From Thelephora terrestris (lineage: Eukaryota; Basidiomycota; Agaricomycetes; Thelephorales; Thelephoraceae), in assembly GCA_015956445.1 (NCBI GenBank), contig WIUZ02000007.1, positions 1,116,001 to 1,180,000 on the forward strand: a DNA stretch of 64,000 nt, given 5' to 3'. Position numbers and translations under genes: made by a program. Shown one piece after another: positions 22,565-35,035 of the stretch. The notes beneath the pieces are model-generated. The model was not told where the DNA came from. It was given only the letters and a program-made list of their open reading frames with translations, and made no database searches. Every line of letters begins with the position of its first letter. The stretch's first letter is position 1.

Positions 22565-23084
22565 ATGGCACCCAAGAAGGTGAAGAATAAACCTATCGTA
22601 CAGAAATTCATTCCTGTGAACCCATCAGCGACCATCACCACCCGGGAGTTTAAGCGAGCAGCGGGATCACGTTTCGTGTCGACCACCTCCGTGTCATCCA
22701 CAAGGTCCTCTACTCCCCTCCCTACCAAGGCAACTCATGAACCCTCCGACAACACAGAAGCCGAGCTATACTCCGACGTGGACGACAATCTGCGAGAGAA
22801 GACAGAAAAATTGAAAAAAAAGAAGCCGAGCCGGTCTGTCAGCGTGAGCACCTGTTCACTCTTCCGAGTCCCCTCTCTCTTTGTGCTCACCCGACCAATA
22901 GACCTTGTTGGAGGAATGGTTGCATCAGCACCAGGGCGAATTCATGGACGAATGGGCGCGGTTGGAGGCCTCTCCCCTGCTGACGTGTCTACCTCAATGT
23001 GTTAACTGTGCGACGCCTCAAGCCATGTTCCGTTGTACAGACTGCTTCGCAGAGTCCCTCTTTTGTCAACAATGTCTTGTGCTG

Positions 23085-26000
23085 TGTCAGGAACATGGTA
23101 TTTTTAAACTTTTTATAACACACTCTTTCTTTGAACTCTTCTTACCACTTCTTATGTTTTGAATGCTTCACACTCCTTATCCTTCACACCAATCATTCAA
23201 AACACACAAACGCGCATACATTCACGGCAATACGGAACAACTGGCTATACAATGCTTATACAACGTCCTCAAAAGTCGACTCTATCTACGGCAGGCCTCG
23301 TGATCATCACCCTTCCATCCCGGAGATCGTAGTGCTGGCCCCTCCTCGCAAGGACCTCTCCGAACATGGCGTCACCATCTTCAGCACTCAGCTGAACGAC
23401 TAGTTCAAGCCGATAGGAAGAGACTCCTTCGAGCGGACCGATCAGCCTCCCAGATGTCACCGAACTCTGGAACACCTGGTCCCACATCTCCATCACTGGG
23501 TGACTGCTCGACAGCACTATCGACGTAGTCGGCGAGTGACCCTCCGTCTCCCTCGTCGGACCCCTGGGTGGGATCCTGTCTTGCAAGTCTAAGCTGGTGG
23601 CGAAGCTGGATCTCCGACTCGATCTGTCGGTAGGGACGGTTGACCCGATAGCGGAACTCTCGTCCCTGATCTCGACCAGACTGGTCACCATCCGACCCAA
23701 CTGGACGCGGGTAGGGATTAGCCGAAGGAGCCATGCGATGAGCAAGGCGGCGTCGAGAGCGTTTACAACGCTGCCCCTTGATCACCGGACGTACCTCGAT
23801 GGCCCTCGAAACATCTTCGGCCCGGTCGACTTCCATGACCTCGTCCTCGATCTTGACTAGCTGATTAAGCGGCTGCAACGGGCAGCGCTGACAGTTCTCC
23901 TTGTCGGACTCGGCCAACGTAGAAGCCGGAGCCGGAGTCGGAACGGGAACCGCATTCTCTACTGGAGGTGTCGCATAGGACAATGGGTTAGGTGATGGGA
24001 GTACCACCTCATCGGCGTACTCCAGCTCGAACGGAACGTCGGCAGTCCCCTCGCCAACCAACTTCGGACCCTCCTTGCAGTTGCAGGTCTTATCCTGCAA
24101 GGACGCAACCTGCGCTGTCAACACAGCCACCACGTCTTCGAGCTGTTCCGTCTAGAAGAATCTCTCAGTCATTGCATAAACCTGCAAAGGCTGAAAGGAC
24201 CTTTTCATCCCTCCTAGCCAGCGCTCCCTTGATGTTATTGTCCCTGACCTTCAACCCGGCGATCAACTCTTGATGGTTAGCAACCATCGCCTCCAACGCC
24301 TCGTTCGTCCCCTGCTGGAAGGCGGCCAGAGTCTCCTTCAGCTCAAGACCCTCTGACGACAGACGAAGGACTTCTGCTTTCGCCTCCTTCACCTCGCGTT
24401 CCAAACGTTCGACCTAGGCAGTTTGGTTAGTCGAGAGTCATACTCGAATATCCAAACGGAGAACCTACCTTGCTCTCTCCCTCCCGAACGAGCGACCACA
24501 ACAGCGTCGTGGCGGCGGTGGCGTGGCGGACGGCCCGAGGAACGGTTGCCCCGTGCTCCAACAGGTTCTGATCGTAGATACCCCTCTGCAGGGTGTACCA
24601 AAGCTCCTTCTTGATCGAGTGCTCTAGCTCCCCGAACCTACCCCTCATTTGGAAGATCACCTTTTCGGCGATCATGGACCGGACCCAGAGCTCATCGTCC
24701 CAGGTCAACCCCATCAAATGAGGGATTGTCTCCCTGAGACGTTCGGCGTCTACTTCCGTGACAACCCGCAAGATCTAGAAGTCGTTAGCTCAACGTCTAA
24801 AAGCCGATGCTATACGACCTGTACCTAGAGGAAGGCGTTAGTGCAAACACACGAAGCTCTAGACCTCCCCCATACCTGGTCATCGGTGGTATAGGGAGTC
24901 CCTGCTGCACAGGCGTAGGACTTGCGGGCAGCAACACGACGGTCGATGCGGGAGATGGTGGAGATGCCGTGGGCAACTTTGTAGGTATGGTTGTTGGGGA
25001 AAGACATGTTTTGGTAAGATGATGGGGAAGTTGCTGGTGTTGCTGATCAAGGATGGCTCCAAGAAGACGTCCTTCTTATAGCCTAGATCGGTGATCCTTC
25101 ACGTGACCTACCTCGACGAACCTCATTGGTCCGGGTCACATCAACTTCCGCCCCTGTACCATCATCGTTGGCTTACTACATCAAGCTGACACCTCGGCCC
25201 GCGGGACGGCCTTGGAAGAACTTCGTTCCGGAACGCCTAGAACGCGCGCGCACTAAAAATAGGTCTCAAGACCCTGATGACCCCTTTATGACATCACGAA
25301 CCCCTTTTACGACCCCCCATGACTTTACGATTACGATCAACCCTGGACCCCGATCACACACGTGGACAGTCACATCACAGTCTCCTAACCGGAGGAAGGA
25401 CTCGCCGCTATTCGGAAGCATTGCCTTAGGATTCTTCTGGTTAGCTCAGCGCATGTGGAGTAGCCGTTAGCGTGAAACACCGGCGAATATGTAATCCCTC
25501 ATGTCCCATGAGTCTAGGCCCGACCTCCTCATGTTCGGACGTACGTTGAGGTTGCCACTAGTCCGTGATGCTGTTACCGCCTACAGACAACAAGGGATGT
25601 TTGCATGGCTCTACTCCCGAATCCGCTGGTACAACTATGTAAAGGGAGATTGCCACCTGACCCTTGGGTGTGATCCCCAGGTACGAACTTTCATGACCCC
25701 ATGCCCCTTTTTCTTTTAGGACTAGTGTTATCTTTACCCCTATGTTTCATGCGGACATTTCTTATCTTTTATGCAATCCTTCACACGCTAGTAAGGCCCT
25801 TTGTCCTTTATTCTCCCACGCATCACCTTCGTTCGCTTCCCTTACTTAGCGTTCTCACACTCCTTATCTCCCTTTGTTCGGACTTGATAAGGGTATATTA
25901 GGGTATTGACGTCATGGCCACTCATTTAGTATAAGTAGCAACTGTGGCTGTATCGTAGTACCTTAGTTTTGTTACCTCAGGAAATCCTCTGCCCTTCTCA

Positions 26001-26382
26001 GCCCAGTTGCAGTTAAGGACAAGTCAGAGTTTCTTGTTTGATCCAAGACATCCCCGTCTGCTCTCCCTCCCGCTCTGCGCGTCAACTGCACCTCGTAACT
26101 ATAGAACCCCAGCGTTCACATTAGAACACCTCGAGCGTCCAGTCGATCAACTGGTGGAGTCATCAATCCTGTTGTAGGGATAAACCCTTACGTGTTAAAC
26201 CGAACGAAGTACGGTTTAGGTTGGGTTTCTCTTTAGGATTTCGACCTGACTTGTAGTGACCTCGGACAACCTACCGGAAGAATAGAGACGTGATCGTTCT
26301 CTCACAAGCTAGTTGGACTAGTGAGTACTCTGCGGAGTCGGCTCAGTGCACTGGTAGTTGTTGGGGTAGAGTGGTCCTGACA
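23085..26382 (+). mobile_element. Family-1 giant LTR unit, copy 1c (TSD TGCTG)
   Basis: 3,298 bases, TGTCAGGAACATGG to GTGGTCCTGACA, with perfect TGCTG at 23080-23084 and 26383-26387. Promoter pair at 25907/25930; antisense gene on the minus strand. Inserted inside the CxC2 region of the KDZ gene. Looks whole as a solo unit. Confidence 0.9.
23405..25007 (-). CDS. Antisense coiled-coil gene of LTR unit 1c
   Basis: Same four-exon layout as the gene at 14978-16582, start at 25007 (MSFPNNHTYKV). The second overlapping frame is open at 23269-23745. Function unknown. Confidence 0.6.
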
Positions 26383-26841
26383 TGCTGTTCCACTCGCGCG
26401 AGCCATTCCATCGTGTACAGGTAGGCCAGTCCCCACTCCCCACCACGAGCACTGACTCATTCACTTTCTCAGCACTGGACTGGAACCCACTTTACACACG
26501 CTTCTCTCAAGGACCTGGGCGCAGTCTTCCACCTCGGCCACAATTATGGAGGATCTTGTAGGATACCGTCCTCCCTGACACCTCTCACCGTGTTCGACGT
26601 TACCGGCGTCCACGTCATCAACGTCACCTACTGCGAGTGTGATCCAAATGCTTCCGGTGTCCCCCACATTCAGTTGCATCGTGTCCGGTGGTTCCCCGCC
26701 ACTTGGCGGCGACCTAGTACCGCCTTCACTTTTCGTCTGCTCAACTTCATACACAAGCTTCAGTCCAACTGCAAGGTCAATCTCTATGATTTCCACGGTG
26801 CAATAGCTGCTGTCTCCGATAACTCCGGGTCAGGGAAGCCA

Positions 26842-29800
26842 TGTCAGGAACATGGTATTTTTTAAACTTTTTATAACACACTCTTTCTTCGAACTCTTCT
26901 TACCACTTCTTATGTTTTGAATGCTTCACATTCCTTATCATTCACACCCATCATTCAAAACACACAAACGCGCATACATTCACGGCAATACGAAACAACT
27001 GGCTATACAATGCTTATACAACGTCCTCAAAAGTCGACTCTATCTACGGCAGGCCTCATGGTCATCAAACGTCCATCCCGGAGATCGTAGTGCTGGCCCC
27101 TCCTCGCAAGGACCTCCCCGAACATGGCGTCACCATCTTCGGCACTCAGCTGAACGATTAGTTCAAGCCGATAGGAAGAGATGCCTTCGAGCGGACCGAT
27201 CAGCCTCCCAGATGTCACCGAACTCTGGAACACCTGGTCCCACATCTCCATCACCGGGTGACTGCTCGGCAGCACTATCGACGTAGTCGGCGAGCGACCC
27301 TCTGTCTCCCTCGTCGGACCCCTGGGTGGGATCCTGTCTTGCGAGTCGAAGCTGGTGGCGAAGCTGGATCTCCGACTCGACCTGTCGGTAGGGACGGTGG
27401 ACCCGATAGCGGAACTCTCGTCCCTTATCTCGACCAGACTGGTCACCATCTGACTCAACTGAACGTGGGTATGGGTTAGCCGAAGGAGCCATGCGATGAG
27501 CAACACGGCGTCGAGAGCGTCGGCAACGCTGCCCTGTTGTCACCGGACGTACATCAATGGCCCTCGGAACATCTTCGGCCCGGTCAACTTCCATGACCTC
27601 ATCCTCGATCTTGACCAGCTGACTGATCGGCTGCAACGGGCAGCGCCGGCAGTTCTCCTTGTCGGACTCGGCCAACGTGGAAGCCGGAGCCGGAGTCGGG
27701 ACGGGAACCGCATTCTCTACTGGAGGCGTGGCGTAGGAAGACGGATTTGGCGATGGGAGTACCACCTCGTCGGCGTACTCCAGCTCGAACGGAACATCGG
27801 CAGTCCCTTGACCAACCAACTTTGGACCTTCCTTGCAGTTGCAGGTCTTATCCTGTAAGGACGCGACCTGCGCCGTCAACACCGCTACCACGTCCTCGAG
27901 CTGTTCAGTCTAGAAGAACCTCTCAGTCAATGCATAAACCTGCAAAGGCTGAAAGCACCTTTTCATCCCTCCTGGCCAGCGCCCCCTTGATGTTGTTGTC
28001 CCTGACCTTCAGCCCGGCGATCAACTCTTGATGGTTGGCAACCATCGCCTCCAACGCCTCGTTTGTCCCCTGCTGGAAGGCTGCCAGAGTCTCCTTCATC
28101 AGAAGACCCTCCGCCAACAAACGAAGGACGTCTGCCTTCGCCTCCTTCACCTCGCGCTCCAATCGTTCAACCTAGGTAGTTTGATTAGTTGAGAGTCATA
28201 CTCAAATAGTCAAACGGAGAACCTACCTTGCTCTCCCCCTCCCGAATGAGCGACCACAACAGCGTCGTGGAAGCGGTGGCATGACGGACGGCCCGAGGAA
28301 CGGTTGCCCCGTGCTCCAACAGGTCCTGATCGTAGATCCCCCTTTGCAGGGTGTACCAGAGCTCCTTCTTGATCGGATGCTCCAACTCTCCGAACCTACC
28401 CCTCATCTGGAAGATCACCTTCTCGGCGATCATCGAGCGGACCCAGAGCTCGTCGTCCCAGGTCAACCCCATCAAATGAGGAATCATCTCCCTGAAACGT
28501 TCGGCGTCCACCTGCTGAACGACCTGCAAGATCTATTGGAAGAGAGTTAGAAGTAACACCAAGTTATTTCTAGCTCCACCCCACCTGTTCATCGGTGGTA
28601 TAGGGAGTTCCAGCCGCGTTGGCATAGGTCTTACGGGCAGCGACACGGCGATCAATACGGGAGATGGTGGAGATGCCGTTGGCAACTTTGTAGGTATGGT
28701 TGTTGGGGAAAGACATGTTGGTAAGATGATGGGGAAGTTGCTGGTGTTGCTGATCAAGGATGGCTCCAAGAAGACGTCCTTCTTATAGCCTAGATCGGTG
28801 ATCCTTCACGTGACCTACCTCGACGAACCTCATTGGTCCGGGTCACATCAACTTCCACCCCTGTACCATCATCGTTGGCTTACTACATCAAGCTGACACC
28901 TCGGCCCACGGGACAGCCTTGGAAGAACTTCGTTCCGGAACACCTAGAACGCGCGCGCACTAAAAATAGGTCTCAAGACCCTGATGACCCCTTTATGACA
29001 TCACGAACCCCTTTTACAACCCCTCATGACTTTACAATTACGATCAACCCTGGACCCTGATCACACACGTGGACAGTCACATCACAGTCTCCTAACCGGA
29101 GGAAGGAATCGCCGTTATTCGGAAGGAGTGCCTTAGACTCCTTTTGTTTAGCTAAGCGAATGTGGAAGTAGCCGTTAGCGTGAAACACCGGTGAATCTGT
29201 AATCCCTCATGTCCCATGAGTCTAGGCCTGCGCTCCTCATGTTCGGACGTACGTTGAGGTTGCCACTAGTCCGTGATGCTGTTACCGCCTACAGACAACA
29301 AGGGATGTTGTATGGTCTCTATCTTTGGCCTCTCCAAAGGAAGCATCCAAGAAGATTCTCACCTGGCCCTTGGGTGTGATCCCCAGGTACGAACTTTCAT
29401 GACCCCATGCCCCTTTTTCTTTTAGGACTAGTGTTATCTTTACCCCTATGTTTCATGCGGACATTCGTTATCTTTTATGCAATCCTTCACACGCTAGTAA
29501 GGCCCTTTGTCCTTTATCTTCCCACGCGTCATATTTGCTCGCTTCCCTTACTTAGCGTTCACACACTCCTTATCTCCCTTTGTTCGGACTTGATAAGGGT
29601 ATATTAGGGTATTGACGTCATGGCCACTCCTTTAGTATAAGTAGCAACTGTGGCTGTATCGTAGTACCTTAGTTTTGTTACCTCAGGAAATCCTCTGCCC
29701 TTCTCAGCCCAGTTGCAGTTAAGGACAAGTCAGAGTTTCTTGTTTGATCCAAGACATCCCCATCTGCTCTCCCTCCCGCTCTGCGCGTCAACTGCGCCTC

Positions 29801-30090
29801 GTAACTATAGAACCCCAGCGTTCACCTTATAGAATACCTCGAGCGTCCAGTCGATCACCTGGTGGAGTCATCAATCCTGTTGTAGGGATAAACCCTTGTC
29901 TGTTAAACCGAACGAAGTACGGTTTAGGTTGGGTTTCTCTTTAGGATTTCGACCTGACTTGTAGTGACCTCGGACAACCTACCAGAAGAATAGAGACGTG
30001 ATCGTTCTCTCACAAGCTAGTTGGACTAGTGAGTACTCTGCGGAGTCGGCTCAGTGCACTGGTAGTTGTTGGGGTAGAGTGGCCCTGACA
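26842..30090 (+). mobile_element. Family-1 giant LTR unit, copy 1d
   Basis: 3,249 bases, TGTCAGGAACATGG to GGCCCTGACA, only 459 bases from 1c and in the same orientation. Promoter pair at 29613/29636. Left flank AGCCA belongs to the KDZ gene; right flank GATGG belongs to another repeat, so there is no target-site duplication and the KDZ gene does not resume. Probably a hybrid of two family-1 copies. Confidence 0.85.
27163..28716 (-). CDS. Antisense coiled-coil gene of LTR unit 1d
   Basis: Same gene as at 14978-16582, start at 28716. Sequence around the first intron differs more from the other copies than the rest of the unit does. The second overlapping frame is open at 27027-27506. Function unknown. 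Confidence 0.55.
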
Positions 30091-32468
30091 GATGGAAACC
30101 GAGGTTGCGAAGAGTTGCAATGGAGAATTGTTGCAAAGGCTTCAGAGTAGCAGGATCGGCAGGTAGAATAGCAGCACTGAGACACAAAGAGATAGAGAAC
30201 TGGCTGGAGAACCGGAGAACAAACTGGGGAACTGGAGACTCAGACTGGAACTGAACTGGAGGATCTGAATCAATGCATTCAAGGCTATCTAAAACACAAC
30301 AGAAAAGCGAGACTAAGGAGAACTGGGTGAGAGGGGTAACTACTGACACTGGGGGCAGACCCCTACTTACCTGGCAGGCAAATTGAGTGTTTTTTGAGTG
30401 TTTTTCAACAATTTACTCAGATTTTACCCAGTGGGTTAACTGTGAACAAATTCAAAACTTACCCACCACTTTGCCCTCAATTTGATCAGTGGGTAAGTTT
30501 TGAAATTGTTCTCAACAAGCTCATCAGTTTGCCCATGAGGTACTTCTTTGACAAAACTCTAAGAGTTCTTTCACAAATTGCGCAAAATGTGTTCATTGCA
30601 TTATCTGAGCCACTCACCCAGAGTTCTTTCACAAATTACCCAGAAATTTGTCCACAACATGTTCAATCATGTACACAGTGGGATTGTGGAGAGTTTGTCA
30701 AGAAACTGAGCATATCAAGAGTTTGTTGTGACTACATCAAAGAAAACCTGGTGGGTATGTTACTGAGCATGTTGTAAGCAAGTTTTGAAAGAACTCTTGA
30801 TGAGTGGCTCAGAGCATGTGGTGGGCACATTTGGTGCAATTTGTGAAAGAATCCTTGGGGTTTGTCAAAGAAGTACTTCATGGACAAACTTATGAGCTTG
30901 TTCAGAACAAATTCAAAACTTACCCACTGATCAAAGTGTGGGCAAAGTGGTGGGTAAGTTTTGAATTTGTTCACAATAAACCCACTGGGTAAAATCTGAG
31001 TAAATTGTTGAAAAACTCTTGGAAAACCCTCAATTTGCCTGCTGGGTAAGTAGGGGTCTGCCCCCAGTGTGAGGGGAAACGACTACGGTGTTTTCCCTTT
31101 ATTCGCTGGAGAGCCGGAATGGCTAGGAGAGGGAAGGGTCGAGAGGGGGTCCAGTGGTTGTACAGTGCCAAAAAGCTCCTCAGGAAAGGGTAGGGAATCA
31201 TCGGGATCGAGTAGGAAGCCAGAGCAAGCAAGAGGAACCAGAGTGAATGATAGCAAGACAAAGCAGAAGATAGGGAGACAATAGTGACAATAGGGAGACA
31301 ATAGCGACAATAGGGAAGCTTCTGGAGACAATAGGGAGACACAGAATCTCCCTATTAGATAGAGGGGGAACTCATCGCAACTCTGGGGAATGGGGCAAAA
31401 CTCCAGTCGATTGGATTCTGCTCTAGCTAAGACAAAGGGGGACATATATATATATCTAAGGGATCTCTGAGAAAGCTAGGGGAAGGATGATTAAGGATCC
31501 ATGATGCGATGGTGAAGTCACAGGGGATAGGGGATTAAAGATGGGGAATGAATAAGCAACGAGAGGGGGAGAACTGAGAAGAATAGGGGAACATCGCGAA
31601 GAGTTGGGAACATTGGGAGGTCGAGAACATCAGGGGGGGGTTGCAGATGTCGGGATGTCACAAACGTCAGGATGCTGAGCACGTTGGAATCTTTGGGAAC
31701 GTCAGGACATTGGGATGGTTGGAATGGTCGGGAAGTGCGAGGAATGGAAAACATGGGGAAACCTGTTGATCCAACAGCTGCAGGAACGCAGCCATGACAA
31801 CTGATGCTGAGTAATTACAGGGACAATGACGAAGGGGTGACGACGGCGATGAGAGAGAGCTGCGTCACATAGGAGAACATGCAGGGGAAGAGGGCTCGAA
31901 AGCGAAAGATAGCAGCAGAGGCAAGTGCCCAGAGAAAGGAACAGCGCGGGGAATGGAACAGATCGATCGACCAGAAAGTTCTGATCGATAAGGAAATTGC
32001 GGGAGGACAAAGACAAGGGTGTGTAACAAAGGGGAAACTGGAGATTGATGGCGGGAAGAGGCAATAACGATAGAGGGCGATGGTGAGAGGCTAGAACGTG
32101 AGTCAAAACGATGGCAAAAGGCGTGGAGAACGAGGTGTCGGCAATACCAAAGTTCCAGAGGGTTGAAGAGCACAAGACGAGGGCTGGAATGCGGGGAATC
32201 GAAACAGGGTTCCCAGGAAGAGAGTGCAAAACGGGGAAGAACGTCCAGAAGACAATAGAAGAGGTCTGGTGACCAGGGTAAAGGCTGCCTCGAGGTAGTC
32301 ATGAGGCCAAGAAGCATCTGGAACTCAATAGAGTCAAGCAGCCAGTAGGGAGGAATCGGAGAACAGCCAATTCGACGTCGCGACATCAGCCTCATCAGTA
32401 AATAATCAATTCAGCCCTGTGAGCTGACCATCCATTATGTGGGTCTACTATAGTGTGGTGTTCAACAG
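30091..32468 (-). mobile_element. Fragment of a further long LTR-like unit (family 4), with FB-E inside
   Basis: Read on the minus strand it starts TGTTGAACACCACACT at 32468, has a TATATATATA run near 31,450 and then a long pyrimidine-rich part with an AATAAA (about 31,095), ending against unit 1d. This again resembles a long LTR with its promoter far from the start. The other end is not seen and no second copy is present, so the call is tentative. Long open stretches at 31702-32395 show no recognisable protein. Confidence 0.35.
30347..31069. mobile_element. Foldback element FB-E (TSD TGA)
   Basis: 723-base palindrome, CACTGGGGGCAGACCCC... to ...TGCCCCCAGTG, flanked by TGA at 30344-30346 and 31070-31072. 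The body is reiterated TTACCCA, TTTGTCA and AGAGTTCTTTCACAAA-like motifs. Unrelated to FB-A or FB-B except at the tips. Long open frames inside it follow from its repeats and are not genes. Confidence 0.9.
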
Positions 32469-32981
32469 GGGTGTCATGAAGAGGGGAACTTAAACCCTGA
32501 GAGTGGAGATAAGATGATAACTGTGATGATTTCGCCGTTTACCCCCTTTCATTTCCTTTATTTAACGCCTCATCACCACTAAGTCAGTTGGTGCCCTGCC
32601 CTAAACACGGCGGTAAACTGTTTATTATGCCATATGCCCTATGTTTAACGATTCAAAGTCCAATACGTGGAACGTGCTACTAGTCAAGATACCCCAGAAG
32701 ACCCGAGGTATAATACGTGAACATGTACCGGCGAACCTTCATATGAAGATTCCCCCTACCTGGCCCTCCGTTGCCCCTGGACGACTAGTAGATATTCAGG
32801 CTACCGACAACAAGGGATGTATTAATAAGTGTCGCGCGTTGACCTCTCGCAGAAGTCAACCGGCTTATTAATCTGACCCTTGGATTAGACTTACGAAAAC
32901 CATTATGCTTTACGACTCATGGATCACACGCAATAGACAAGAAGAACAATAAATTCCAAAGGAGCCCCTACAAACAAGGAA

Positions 32982-34243
32982 CTAGTCTACATCCCTAATA
33001 ATCCTCTGGACCACTTCCAGAGCGCTCCGTACTAATTCCTTGTTCGCCCAATTCTGCTCCCTGATCTCATTTGGGTCCACGTCCGACAGGTCCTCGTAAT
33101 CTGGAAGCTCCGTGTCAGAGTTCAGTTCACTATCAGGAACGAACTCGGCGTACGGGTCATACTCCAGGGCAGGCCATTGACGACGACTACCCCAAGGAGT
33201 AGACACGAATTCAGGACGAGGAGTATCCCTACGGACAACTCCCACGTTCTGATAGAATTCGTCGCTCCCAATCTCAATGACCTCATCATCGATGGGGACC
33301 AACCTGTTCTCGTGACGGACCAATAAACGAGTGGGCGGCGACTCAGCCCGATTAGGGATTATCGGCGACCCGGCCCGATGTAGAACTTCCTCTCCTTCTC
33401 CTTCCTCGACTCGGACCTCCGGCTCGTTGCACCTCCTCTGAAGATCACGGACTTCTCCAGTCAACTCGGAGACACGACGAGTGAGGCGAACCTAAAGGAA
33501 TAGGGTTAGAAGATATTAAAAACCTTCAACCCCTACCCCTTACCTTGTCGTCCTCCAATTCTCCGGTCTTGGCAACCAGACTTCGAACCAAGTCCTTCAA
33601 GGTGATCACTTCTCCCTAAAGGAAATGTTGGGTTAGAAAAGTCAATATCTCCCGACCCCACATTTACCTTCAACCTGTCAATCGCCATACCCTGTTGTTC
33701 TTGCTCATCTTCGATCTTCAAGATGCCCTCGTGACATCCAAGGAATTCCTTCTCCAACTTCTCAATCTCTTCACGACGACTATCAACTCGCTCATTGACA
33801 TGAGCAATCTCGTCCATCAACATAACACCGACGTTGCTCGTATGAACAACGCTGGCGTCGAGGACTGAGTTGAAAGTTTTGTTCGCCTCGGTAACGAACT
33901 CAACACCACGACCCAAGAGTTCGGCCGTATAAGGATTAGTCTCGATACGCGCCAACTTGCGCCGAGACACCCTCCGAGAAGCTTGGATGAAATCCCTGAA
34001 TCCTAAAAGGAGTTAGTTCGCTTTCCTAAATCGGAATGCGCAACCAGACCCCCCACCTAAGTCGGTAAACCCTTCTTGAGGATCGGCGGTGGCGGAACGG
34101 TCCAATACACTCCCCAAAGTAGGATAGGGACGAGCCCTATTATCACGAGCATGGGTAAAGCGATCGATATTGAAGTTAGTCTCCTGAACGGGAGAATTGG
34201 AAGTAGAGCGGCGGGTGGGAACTCGAGTAGAGGTACGTGGCAT
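32982..34243 (-). CDS. Antisense coiled-coil gene of LTR unit 2c
   Basis: Diverged copy of the gene at 19827-21087, start at 34243 (MPRTSTRVPTRRS). The coiled-coil exon 2 differs in many residues while heptad character and exon borders stay. The acidic tail is similar. Function unknown. Confidence 0.55.
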
Positions 34244-34671
34244 GTTGGCTGTGTAACAAAGGAGGGTTTGTTGGAAGACCAGTCATCCAACCCCCTTTGG
34301 TTATATACCAAATACCACGCCCCTTCCACGACTCAGGAGTTGAGTCATCCTTTCTATTGTTTACTGCGCATGACCCACATGACATCATATGCCCCTATTT
34401 CTTAGTCATATGCTCCCCTTTTGCCATTGGCTGTTAGTCAGTCATACCCACATTCCTTCCGAATATTCCCATGATACGTCATGCTTTGTAACTGCTTTGT
34501 AATGCTCTCAAATTGCTATTGGCCGCCACACTTTCGTTTATCAGCTGATAATTTGTAGCATTAGTCACCACGTAACGCACAGACCATGCAGTGCTGTGCA
34601 CGGACCATGTTTGTCTGTGTTTGTATCCATAGTGTAGTTACATGTCACTGTCACGTCACAAATCTAAGTAG

Positions 34672-34679
34672 TATATATA
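34672..34679 (+). promoter_or_regulatory. TATA box of LTR unit 2c
   Basis: TATATATA about 255 bases before the right end of unit 2c, just after an ATGTCACTGTCACGTCACA stretch with paired TCAC motifs. The same arrangement, inverted, is in 2b. Confidence 0.45.
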
Positions 34680-35035
34680 CTCAGAGTAGTTTAGCTTGTA
34701 CTCCTTAGATTTGTTATCATCAGACTCTCCGTGACCTCTACTGCTGTGTGCTTAGAGCAAGAGTGCCTGAAGACCCTTGTCTCCTTCTTTCTCCTCTCTT
34801 CTAATCTAGTCTGTGAAGAGACTTCCGATATCCCTGGGTTTGCAACAGGGTTATAACTGTGTGTTTGATCCCTGAAGTGATAGGTTTGGATAGCAAGAGT
34901 GCTATTGAACTGTAGAGGTCGCGTCGGCCTGACACCGCAGAGGCAGCAGTCTTGCGCACGTGAGGGCGAGGGGCTCTCTTTGGCTTCGGGACGCTCCCGT
35001 CGTCACCAGCGAGCTTGTCCATGGCAACCTCCTTA

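Larger units (their letters stand above)
22565..26841 (+). pseudogene. KDZ-type transposase, N-terminal part with CxC2 cluster, hit by LTR 1c and 1d
   Basis: Start at 22565 (MAPKKVKNKPIVQKF). Exon 1 22565-22843 is basic and Ser/Thr-rich. Exon 2, from 22902, has LLEEWLHQHQ then CVNC, CTDC, CQQC. It is cut by LTR 1c (TSD TGCTG) and resumes at 26388 (HSREPFHRVQ), then an intron 26421-26472, then HWTGTHF, LGHNYGGSC, VTYCECD and RWFPATW. This order is the CxC2-like cysteine cluster that precedes the transposase in KDZ (Kyakuja-Dileera-Zisupton) DNA transposons. The catalytic part is not in the window: sequence stops at LTR 1d. Without the insertions, this stretch shows no stop. Confidence 0.75.
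32522..34934 (+). mobile_element. Family-2 giant LTR unit, copy 2c
   Basis: 2,413 bases, TGTGATGATTTCGCC to GGCCTGACA. LTR promoter TATATATA at 34672-34679; antisense gene on the minus strand. More diverged than 2a/2b by eye. Flanks ATAAC and CCGCA do not match, so one side was probably exchanged after insertion. Confidence 0.85.

Noticed and set aside
30394-30777. 127-codon open frame inside FB-E
   Set aside because: It has a mirror frame in the other arm and consists of the element's reiterated motifs; no protein-like conservation.
31702-32395. Two overlapping open frames of about 175 codons on the minus strand
   Set aside because: Low-complexity Ser/Leu/Pro sequence in an LTR-like stretch, no start context, no relatives seen.
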